In this document: in pieces, positions 6,924 through 12,330 of the stretch
How the letters are laid out: every line of letters begins with the position of its first letter
Numbering within the stretch: the stretch's first letter is position 1
Assembly: GCA_049509675.1 (NCBI GenBank)
Contig: JBEKZQ010000135.1
Span: 1 to 13,747, forward strand
Source: JBEKZQ01 sp049509675
GTDB taxonomy: Bacteria; Planctomycetota; Planctomycetia; Pirellulales; Thermoguttaceae
DNA length: 13,747 nucleotides
Direction of reading: 5' to 3'
Program-made: the position numbers and the translations under genes
The notes under the pieces: generated by a model
Told to the model about the DNA's origin: nothing
What the model saw: the letters and a program-made list of their open reading frames with translations, nothing else
The model's database searches: none

Positions 6924-7561
6924 GCCAACTCCCTGCACAGCGAGGCTTCACCCGGCCGGTCCGCCTCGGCCAGCACCCGGCGGATCTCGGCAAGATCTTC
7001 CAGATAGATATGCGCGGAACTGATCACGCCCGAAACCAAACGCAGAGGAACATGCAAGTCTGCCGCCACCCGCTCGGCCAGTTCGAAAAGACAGACGCCG
7101 TCGGCGTAGAATTTTCGGAAGATATCCTGTCCGCGGGCGAAATACGCGGTGATCAGGCCGTCGTTGCGCAGGAGGAAGTGTACAACGTTAATACATGGCA
7201 CGCGGCCGTCGCCGGACCCGACGAGCGTTACCACGGCCCGTTTCGTGGCCGGCTCGCGCCGCAGCAACTCGATCACGTCGCTCAGGTCGTCGCGTCCTTG
7301 CGGCCCGTGCAGCCGATCGCTGTAGTTGTGCCCGAAGAGGTTCGGCTCGCGGGAAAAGAAGACCTTGCGCATCTCCTCCACATGGCGCCGCGACGCGAAA
7401 CGAAGCAGCAACGGATCCGCCTGGAAGTTGCCGTTCTCGAAGGCCACGCACAGGCGGAGCACTTCGCGCGTTTCATCGCTGACGGTCTGGCCGCTTCGGT
7501 ATACTTCCCGAAGGGCCGCCAACCAGGTTGCCCCGAGGCTGGGATAGCGGATTTCCTGCAT
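6920..7561 (-). CDS. Thymidylate-synthase-family enzyme, predicted cytidylate-type (hydroxy)methylase
   Basis: 213 residues with the thymidylate synthase fold, closest by eye to the short archaeal/CMP-hydroxymethylase type. Seen: TKRAVV (106-111, phosphate arginine region), VPC with nucleophile Cys123, ARGQDIF (142-148) with the phosphate Arg143 and Asp146, and SSAHIY (181-186) with His184 and Tyr186. Eight residues after Asp146, where dUMP-using enzymes have Asn (E. coli Asn177), this protein has Asp154. Asp at that site is known in T4 dCMP hydroxymethylase and switches engineered thymidylate synthase toward dCMP. A (d)CMP substrate is therefore inferred, with methyl or hydroxymethyl added at C5. 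ATG 7561 is chosen because the family starts at the IRYPSLG segment; an in-frame extension to 7648 lacks family features. First gene of the operon. Confidence 0.85.
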   Translation of the reverse strand: MQEIRYPSLGATWLAALREVYRSGQTVSDETREVLRLCVAFENGNFQADPLLLRFASRRHVEEMRKVFFSREPNLFGHNYSDRLHGPQGRDDLSDVIELLRREPATKRAVVTLVGSGDGRVPCINVVHFLLRNDGLITAYFARGQDIFRKFYADGVCLFELAERVAADLHVPLRLVSGVISSAHIYLEDLAEIRRVLAEADRPGEASLCRELA

Positions 7562-8000
7562 TTCTTGTTGAGCCTCAGAATAGTCATGCCGCGCGGCCGG
7601 TCTTGCCGGAGAACCGCACGCATGGCGATGTAGTGCCTTGCTGACCATCAATAGGCGGGCCCCTGTTCCGACGGCCGTCTTAACGTGATTTTAACATATG
7701 TTGGGCAGTTGAACATGCCCGCAAAACGGCGGCAAGAAGAAAGTGTTTCGCGCCGCGCACGGCCGCCATGTCTCGGTGTGGCGGGCGGCTTCCGTATTGT
7801 ATATCGCCCCTAACGCGAGTGGCACGGCCGGAAACCGCTCGTGCAGCATGTACGCGCATCGGTTACTATTATATTGTGAACGGTTTGTAATGATACGATC
7901 CGTTCCCTATTGCTGCGGTTGGGATCATTTCAGACCGCGCAAAGTAGAAGGTCTGGTTCCGTCGTTCTCCGAACATAGTCACTTTTCGCCCAGGCGCCGC
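7562..8000. other. Divergent intergenic region between the operon and the hypothetical gene
   Basis: About 440 bases with no convincing gene. It should contain the operon promoter. On the minus strand TAAAAT (7688-7693) is a fair -10, with no clear -35. A perfect 10-base palindrome AACATATGTT (7693-7702) and an inverted repeat GGGCA/TGCCC (7703-7720) overlap or adjoin this site and could be an operator. Copy A of a three-copy intergenic element occupies 7875-7956 and points toward the hypothetical gene. Open frames crossing this region have composition unlike the flanking genes and are not called. Confidence 0.5.
7875..7956 (+). repeat. Conserved intergenic element, copy A
   Basis: About 82 bases beginning TGTGAACGGTTTGTAATG and containing a core TTGCTGCGGTTGGGATCATT. 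It aligns without gaps to the reverse complement of 9878-9959 with roughly 65 of 82 positions identical by eye count, and more loosely to 11795-11875. A six-base stem GAACGG/CCGTTC is present at the 5' end. It ends about 45 bases before the ATG at 8001. Confidence 0.7.
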
Positions 8001-8372
8001 ATGTCAGAGAACACACCTGCTGCAAAATCGCCGTACAAGTTCGAGAACGATGCATCCGGGCGGTTGTTCTGCTGGTGTATCGAGTCCGGCGCGGTCGATC
8101 TGTCCGCGCTGATCGACGGCGCGTTTCGGGATGGCGGAGATTCGGGCGAGGTGATCAAGCGCCTGGCGAGCGTGCTGGAACTGGCGGTGGCGCAGCACCC
8201 GGACTGGGCCGCCGAGGGCCCGTCGCCCCAGTCGGCGGCACTACCTGGTACGCCGCGCAAGGCCCCCCCTTATTCCATTTGGTTTCGCCCCAGCCCGTCG
8301 AAAAAAGTGAAGTTCAAGGAGGTGGCCAAATCGCTGCTGATCTTCGCCGGGCGAATTCCGGCCGAGAGCTAG
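8001..8372 (+). CDS. Small hypothetical protein
   Basis: 123 residues starting MSENTPAAKS, soluble, with no recognised domain. An acidic first half contains a possible helix pair (about 30-65). A Pro/Ser-rich middle and a basic C-terminal patch KKVKFKEVAKSLLIF follow. I chose ATG 8001 because upstream in-frame codons run through the conserved intergenic element; AGG six bases before the ATG is only a weak ribosome site. The TAG stop (8370-8372) is supplied by the terminal inverted repeat of the MITE-like element that follows, so the original C-terminus may have been longer. No function can be proposed. Confidence 0.55.
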   Translation: MSENTPAAKSPYKFENDASGRLFCWCIESGAVDLSALIDGAFRDGGDSGEVIKRLASVLELAVAQHPDWAAEGPSPQSAALPGTPRKAPPYSIWFRPSPSKKVKFKEVAKSLLIFAGRIPAES

Positions 8373-8493
8373 TGGTCTGTCCAACTTGAGCTTACGGGTG
8401 CCACGGTTGGCTTGTCCAACCGTGTTTCCAGCACTGCTGGGCAAGCCAGCAGTGGCACCCAACCGGTAATGTGGAAATGGACAAACCACTAGC
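8368..8493. mobile_element. MITE-like palindromic element
   Basis: About 126 bases with terminal inverted repeats: GCTAGTGGTCTGTCCA on the left, and the reverse complement of the right end GCTAGTGGTTTGTCCA, 15 of 16 identical. Inside are two perfect nine-base hairpins, CACGGTTGG/CCAACCGTG (8402-8424) and CACTGCTGG/CCAGCAGTG (8432-8454), each with a five-base loop. They are framed by GGGTGCCAC (8396-8404) and GTGGCACCC (8452-8460), giving a cruciform-like fold. There is no coding capacity, so it would need a transposase in trans. It separates the hypothetical gene from the VTC gene. Confidence 0.7.
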
Positions 8494-8545
8494 ATGTGCG
8501 GCGAACGCTGGCATTTTCGGCAAAACGCGATTATCATGGGGAGTT

Positions 8546-9373
8546 ATGGGACGGACCGGGCGCTACGAACTGAAGTACGTGATTGACGAAGAGCGGGCGA
8601 CTGCGATCGCCGACTATCTGCGCTGTTACCTGCAGCCTTCCGTCCACAATGGCGACGGTCCGGTCCGCGGGCATCCGGTGATCAGTCTGTACATGGATTC
8701 GCCCGATTTCTTCTTGTTCCGCCAGGCGTTTTTCGGGCATTTGAACCGCATGAAGCTGCGGATCCGTTTTTACAACGAGCACTGGCAGCACCCTGCCTTC
8801 CTGGAGATCAAGCGGCGGGTGATGGATGTGATCGTCAAGGATCGCGCCATGATTAGCCGCGAGGGGGTGCGGCAGTTCCTGGAAGGCGGCTGGCCGAACC
8901 AAGCCTACTGGTTCGACTCCAAGGAGCTGTTGCACGGCAAGCGACGGATGGACGTGTACTATAAGTTCTGGCACTTTTGCAACACGATCCAAGCGGAGGG
9001 GAAGGTCTATGTCTCCTATCTTCGCGAAATCTGGGAAGCGCCGGGCGACGAGGAACTGCGGGTCACATTCGATCGCCAGGTGAGCGCCACGCCATACGAC
9101 GGCAGCAGCAGCGGCAGGCTGGAGGCCTGTCTGCGGGGGATTCCGCCGCCGCCGGAGCGCCCGCCCTATCTACTGCCGTTTGACGGCGTGATCCTGGAGT
9201 TGAAGTACGACACCCAGGCTCCCTGGTGGATGTACGACATGGTCAGGTTCTTCAACTTGCAGCGGCGCTTCATGTGCAAGTACTCCGCTTGCATCGACGG
9301 CATGCAACTTCAATGGAGGAAAGCTCCTCTGCCGGAGGAAGAGTGGCCGCTGATGCTCCACGGATTTGATTAA
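8546..9373 (+). CDS. VTC-domain polyphosphate polymerase-like protein
   Basis: 275 residues matching the VTC domain (CYTH/tunnel-fold, as in the yeast Vtc4 catalytic domain), which makes polyphosphate from ATP. Visible features are RYELKYVI at 6-13 with Lys10, ISLYMDSPD (46-54), KLRIRFY with basic residues near 70-76, LEIKRR with Glu87 and Lys89, SYLREIWE near 157-164, RVTFDR (172-177), and VILELK with Glu218 and Lys220, the presumed metal and phosphate contacts. No membrane segment is present. ATG 8546 places the family's first strand at the N-terminus; a GGGGAG lies only two bases before it, closer than usual. A longer frame from 8471 would start inside the MITE-like element and adds nothing family-like. 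Bacterial relatives often sit with CotH or DUF4956 genes, but neither is seen here. Confidence 0.85.
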   Translation: MGRTGRYELKYVIDEERATAIADYLRCYLQPSVHNGDGPVRGHPVISLYMDSPDFFLFRQAFFGHLNRMKLRIRFYNEHWQHPAFLEIKRRVMDVIVKDRAMISREGVRQFLEGGWPNQAYWFDSKELLHGKRRMDVYYKFWHFCNTIQAEGKVYVSYLREIWEAPGDEELRVTFDRQVSATPYDGSSSGRLEACLRGIPPPPERPPYLLPFDGVILELKYDTQAPWWMYDMVRFFNLQRRFMCKYSACIDGMQLQWRKAPLPEEEWPLMLHGFD

Positions 9374-9404
9374 GGATTTGGCGAAGAACAGCTCGACGGA
9401 ATCC

Positions 9405-9464
9405 CGTAGGACGGATTGCTAATCCGTCCACGATTCGGCGACGGATTAACAATCCGTCTTACGG
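9405..9464. repeat. Dispersed inverted repeat, GTAGGACGGATTG family, copy 2
   Basis: Same architecture as 68-125: GTAGGACGGATTGCTAATCC, a short spacer, then a mirrored arm ending CCGTCTTAC. It differs from copy 1 by a few mostly compensatory changes. It lies between the ends of the VTC gene and the small membrane protein gene, again between convergent genes. Confidence 0.85.
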
Positions 9465-9510
9465 CCAAATATGGAAGTTATTCTTCGCCGGTCCCAAGCC
9501 GCAGAAAGGC

Positions 9511-9792
9511 TCAATCGCCCGGCGGGGCGATGGATTCGGGGCGAACCTTCGCCGCGGGCTCCGTGGCCGGTTTGCAGGCGGAGCGACCCGCCATGGTCAC
9601 GGACCGTTCCTTCAAGGCAGGCACGGCGATCTGCTGTGGGTGGGCTGCCCGATGCCGCTGCCGCGCACGTTTCTGCTCTTCCGCAAACATGCGATTATCG
9701 GCGAGCCAGGAGGCAAACTCTTTGGCTCCCTGCACGATCTTGACGGCCAGGTACATCCCGGCAATGAGAAAAAGAATCCACAGCCACGGCAT
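9511..9792 (-). CDS. Small single-pass membrane protein, hypothetical
   Basis: 93 residues. An N-terminal hydrophobic helix (MPWLWILFLIAGMYLAVKIV, 1-20) is followed by a charged, probably helical segment (about 22-48) and a Pro/Ala-rich basic tail. The start is fixed by AAGGAGG eight bases before ATG 9792, the strongest ribosome site in the window. No family is recognised. The protein is likely inner-membrane anchored with a cytoplasmic tail. Copy B of the conserved intergenic element lies about 85 bases upstream in the same orientation, suggesting its own promoter. Confidence 0.65.
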   Translation of the reverse strand: MPWLWILFLIAGMYLAVKIVQGAKEFASWLADNRMFAEEQKRARQRHRAAHPQQIAVPALKERSVTMAGRSACKPATEPAAKVRPESIAPPGD

Positions 9793-9800
9793 GGCCACCT

Positions 9801-9807
9801 CCTCCTT
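9801..9807 (-). promoter_or_regulatory. Strong Shine-Dalgarno of the small membrane protein
   Basis: AAGGAGG on the minus strand, eight bases from ATG 9792. It decides this start against the upstream ATG at 9843. Confidence 0.7.
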
Positions 9808-9877
9808 CCGATCGGCCCGTACCGAAGAACAAGGAAAGTGCATCTTCTTCCAGCATAATCAAGGTGCCCCGGGCGTT

Positions 9878-9959
9878 TCAAGCCTTATACTTCGCGCGGC
9901 TCGAAATAATCCCAACCGCAGCAATAAGGAACGGTTCGCACCATTACAAACCGTGTACA
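9878..9959 (-). repeat. Conserved intergenic element, copy B
   Basis: The minus-strand sequence begins TGTACACGGTTTGTAATG and carries TTGCTGCGGTTGGGATTATT, aligned gap-free with copy A. Several differences are transitions. A five-base stem CGGTT/AACCG replaces the stem of copy A, and the 5' end includes a GTGTACAC palindrome. It starts immediately after the lipoprotein stop and points at the small membrane protein gene. Confidence 0.7.
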
Positions 9960-10442
9960 CTATTTCTCTTTTTCTGACTCTTTTTCCAGATCCTTCCAGG
10001 GGTCATCACCCCGTTGGTCCCGCGGGTGCTCCGCTTGTGAGCCAGGGAGCCTAGTCGGCAGGGGCACCTCAAGTACCCCGTTCTTAGGATTCACGTGGAT
10101 CGATCGATATTGGTCGGGATAAACCACCTCCACCCCGGTCCAGGAGGCCTTGACGTAGGCATGGCCGTAGGCCGCGTTCTTGCAGCCCCCGTTGACCATG
10201 AATTGCTTGCCCGCCTCGTCGAACTTGATCGCGCCGGAGCTATTGGTGGTCTTCCGTTCGGCGGGTGACAACTCGTCGTGCAAGACCAACGGCGCGGCAC
10301 TGGGCCGCACGCTCCCCGTGAGGCGTTCCACCGGCACGCCGTCAACGGGCTGACCCGACTCATCCACGACGCGGAGCATCTGGAACTGCGTACAGCCCGA
10401 CGCCGGCAACAAGAGCAATAGGCCCAAAACGAATGCGCGCAT
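9960..10442 (-). CDS. Predicted lipoprotein with carboxypeptidase-regulatory-like segment
   Basis: 160 residues. The N-terminus MRAFVLGLLLLLPASGC is a lipoprotein signal with the acylated Cys at residue 17; the lipobox is slightly degenerate (Ala at -3). The mature part begins with a VVDESGQPVDGVPVERL segment (about 24-40), typical of the small beta-sandwich carboxypeptidase-regulatory or Ig-like domains common in planctomycete secreted proteins. A GHAYVKASW segment and a charged C-terminal tail (DPWKDLEKESEKEK) follow. ATG 10442 starts exactly at the signal; an upstream in-frame extension to 10511 would bury it. Location is the outer or inner membrane face of the periplasm. Binding partner unknown. 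Confidence 0.75.
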   Translation of the reverse strand: MRAFVLGLLLLLPASGCTQFQMLRVVDESGQPVDGVPVERLTGSVRPSAAPLVLHDELSPAERKTTNSSGAIKFDEAGKQFMVNGGCKNAAYGHAYVKASWTGVEVVYPDQYRSIHVNPKNGVLEVPLPTRLPGSQAEHPRDQRGDDPWKDLEKESEKEK

Positions 10443-10653
10443 GGCAACGGCACTCCCGGTTTGAGAAGAGGGCGGGAGCGTACCGTAATCCGGCCTGCCC
10501 GGCAAGGGCAATCGGCATGGGTCTCGACGCTGCGACGCTGCCAGGACTTGAACCCGTACAACGGATGACAGGAAGGGGTAGAGTCGCTTATTGCCAAGGT
10601 GTCAAGAAAGCGCGCCTGTCCCCCCTTCTTCCGCCCTTCTTCCGCGTCTGAAC

Positions 10654-10677
10654 ACTGAAAACTGAAAACTGAAAACT
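10654..10677. repeat. Heptamer tandem repeat (ACTGAAA)x3
   Basis: Three exact ACTGAAA units and a partial fourth (10654-10677), preceded by a diverged CTGAAC. It lies in the 240-base gap between the lipoprotein and kinase genes, just after the kinase stop. The rest of that gap shows no gene. Confidence 0.6.
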
Positions 10678-10683
10678 TCCCCA

Positions 10684-11790
10684 CTACTCGGGCAGTTCTG
10701 CCAGCCAGGCGCGGATTTCGCTGTCGTACTCGCTGGCCAGATCGCTCTTGACCAGTTGGCGGTGGAAGGCGGCCGCCCCTTCCTTCAGCAGGTCGGCCGC
10801 CTCGGCGCTGGGGAAGCGGCGCATCGGGTCCGGCGCGATCAGGCCGCGGCAGAAGGTCATGAGCAACTCGTTGCACACGACCTCCTGGGGCAACAGGTGC
10901 GGCAGTCGCTGGGCCAGAAAACGTTTCGCTTCCAGGAGGTCGCAGAAATTGCTCAAGCCGGCGAACGGCTTGGCGCCGGCCAGCATCTCGATGAGCACAT
11001 AGCCGAGACTGGCCAGGTCGCTGCGCGGCGTACACTCGCCACCTTCGAGCACTTCGGGGGCTGCATAGGTGGGCGTACAAGTGCGTCGCGAGGGCGGATT
11101 GTCCATTTCGAACGCCGAACCGATGTCCACGATCTTGGCGTTGCCGGTCCGCTTCAGCATGATGTTCGCCGGTTTCAGGTCGCCATGCACGATCCCTTCC
11201 CGGTGCAACGCGGCCAGGGCCGCCAGGCAGTCGCGCACGATGGCGATGGCGATGCCCGGCTTCAACCGCGGTTGCATCGGCCCGAGGGTCACAATCACGC
11301 GGTTGAGGTACTTCCAGCGTTCTTTATCGACCCGGCCCTGCACCCGCTCGAGCATCTTGCGCGTCAGCAGTTGGCTCAGATCGTAGCCGTTGACCCATTC
11401 CATTTCCATCAGGCGGATCCGCGAGCGTTCCACCCAATTGTGGACGTCCAGCAGATTGTCCTGCTGGATCTGCGCCACGTGGGCGGCCACGTGGGCCATG
11501 CGCCCCATGCTTTCGTCATAAACCCGATCATCTTCGTAACGTTCGGGCGAAAAGATCTTCAACGCCACCGGCAAAGTGAAATTATCGGTGCCGCGTCGGT
11601 GGCTGAGATAGACGACTCCCTGCCCGCCCGAGCCGAGCAGGCGGATGAGCCGATGGTGTTCGGTCCAACTCAGGCGTTGATGCTCGATGATGGCGTGGTA
11701 ACGGTCCAGCACCTCTTCGGAGCAATGCGCGGCCGGGTGGCCGCCCCAGGTGCGTGTGCCGCTGCCTTCGTAATACATCGTGGTCGACAT
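10684..11790 (-). CDS. Serine/threonine protein kinase (Hanks-type), soluble, variant motifs
   Basis: 368 residues with a full kinase domain (about 47-330). Seen: Gly-rich loop LGSGGQGVVY (52-61), VALK with Lys78, the catalytic loop VHGDLKPANIML (201-212) with Asp204 and Lys206, DIGS (222-225) in place of DFG, and YAAPE (242-246). The HRD arginine is replaced by Gly, so it is a non-RD kinase, and DFG reads DIG. Catalytic Asp and metal-binding Asp222 are retained, so activity is expected. An insert around 145-178 sits between the hinge region and the catalytic loop. There is no transmembrane helix or sensor domain, unlike PknB-type receptors. ATG 11790 has no ribosome site; a perfect palindrome sits directly upstream. 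Confidence 0.9.
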   Translation of the reverse strand: MSTTMYYEGSGTRTWGGHPAAHCSEEVLDRYHAIIEHQRLSWTEHHRLIRLLGSGGQGVVYLSHRRGTDNFTLPVALKIFSPERYEDDRVYDESMGRMAHVAAHVAQIQQDNLLDVHNWVERSRIRLMEMEWVNGYDLSQLLTRKMLERVQGRVDKERWKYLNRVIVTLGPMQPRLKPGIAIAIVRDCLAALAALHREGIVHGDLKPANIMLKRTGNAKIVDIGSAFEMDNPPSRRTCTPTYAAPEVLEGGECTPRSDLASLGYVLIEMLAGAKPFAGLSNFCDLLEAKRFLAQRLPHLLPQEVVCNELLMTFCRGLIAPDPMRRFPSAEAADLLKEGAAAFHRQLVKSDLASEYDSEIRAWLAELPE

Positions 11791-11791
11791 A

Positions 11792-11805
11792 GACTGTATA
11801 CAGTC
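11792..11805. promoter_or_regulatory. 14-base perfect palindrome at the kinase start
   Basis: GACTGTATACAGTC is a perfect palindrome one base upstream of the kinase ATG. On the kinase strand it contains TATACA four bases before the ATG. It could be an operator or part of a leaderless promoter. Its right half also forms the 5' end of intergenic element copy C. Function is inferred. Confidence 0.45.
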
Positions 11806-11875
11806 AGGAATGAGGCGAGCCTTGCCAGGTTGCCGCGATTGGGGTCATTTCCAACCGTGCCACGTGGCAAGCTCT
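11795..11875 (+). repeat. Conserved intergenic element, copy C (diverged)
   Basis: Starts TGTATACAG…AATG and carries TTGCCGCGATTGGGGTCATTTC at the same spacing as copies A and B, with one single-base gap. Identity to the others is about two thirds by eye. Oriented toward the efflux gene and away from the kinase. Confidence 0.55.
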
Positions 11876-11995
11876 CCAGTTGCGCAAGACAAATCGGGCC
11901 TCCATGCTTGTCAACATCTTAGCTTCGCAGACGGGGCCCCGTAAAGATCGCATTCCTGGGCCGGGGGGAATGATGGTCAACAGGATGGGGGCGAG

Positions 11996-12028
11996 GGGCA
12001 GGCCACCACTTCCGATGGTGGCCGGCCC
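11996..12028. other. Stable hairpin in the intergenic region
   Basis: GGCCACCA (12001-12008) and TGGTGGCC (12016-12023) form an eight-base stem with a seven-base loop. It extends past one mismatch by GGGC/GCCC. No T-tract follows on either strand, so it is not a classic intrinsic terminator. It may be part of a leader RNA. Confidence 0.5.
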
Positions 12029-12241
12029 GTGAACGGCGACCGTTGCGCTCCCTTCTCCCGACGCCGGCCTGCCGGACATGCCGGTTGTGCCGAGTATAGT
12101 GGCCAGGGTATGGAATTGCGGGCGTAAACCGTGGCCAGCCTTATGGTTGCAGGTAACGGTTCTGCCGAGAATATAGAAGGAACGGCCTATACGGTATAGC
12201 CTCGTCGGCGAACCGCCAGCTTTGGGACGTCCGTATCCCAA

Positions 12242-12297
12242 GTAGGACGGATTGCCAATCCGTCCCGCAAGACAGACGGATTGGCGATCCGTCCTAC
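12242..12297. repeat. Dispersed inverted repeat, GTAGGACGGATTG family, copy 3
   Basis: GTAGGACGGATTGCCAATCC, a spacer of about ten bases, then a mirrored arm ending CCGTCCTAC, nearly identical to copy 1. Unlike the other two it lies upstream of a gene, ending 33 bases before the efflux gene start. Confidence 0.85.
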
Positions 12298-12330
12298 GGG
12301 CACGCCAACCGACCGCGCGGTGAGAAGCAC

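Larger units (their letters stand above)
11791..12330. other. Divergent intergenic region between kinase and efflux gene
   Basis: 540 bases without a convincing gene; a 41-codon open frame from ATG 11903 has no supporting ribosome site. It contains the kinase-proximal palindrome, intergenic element copy C, a strong hairpin (11996-12028), a near-palindrome GGCCTATACGGTATAGCC (12184-12201), and GTAGGACGG repeat copy 3. Promoters for the kinase and efflux gene should be here, but none is clear. AATATA near 12170 with TTGCAG 17 bases upstream is a weak plus-strand candidate. Confidence 0.5.

Noticed and set aside
7562..7651. Longer start of the TS-family gene at 7648 or 7651
   Set aside because: The extra 29-30 residues are Arg/Ala/His-rich with no family similarity and no good ribosome site; the family fold starts at residue 4 from ATG 7561.
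7907..7930. CTGCGGTTGGGATCA in the intergenic element resembles the 3' end of 16S rRNA
   Set aside because: Only about 15 bases match, with an extra G and no CCTCC tail, and the flanks do not form helix 45. Probably coincidence.
7743..8000. Upstream extension of the hypothetical gene (open frame from 7743)
   Set aside because: It passes through the conserved intergenic element, has no ribosome site, and its residues are not protein-like next to the 8001 start.
10530..10610. Minus-strand GGGTTCAAGTCCTGG, similar to a tRNA T-arm
   Set aside because: The T-stem has a mismatch, no D-arm or matching acceptor stem was found, and no anticodon arm fits. At most it is a decayed fragment.
11792..11805. 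LexA-like CTGT…ACAG operator
   Set aside because: Spacing between CTGT and ACAG is two bases, not the eight of the E. coli-type box.
11903..12031. 41-codon open frame downstream of element copy C
   Set aside because: No ribosome site, low-complexity Gly/Arg/Pro content, and it overlaps the hairpin; not supportable as a gene.
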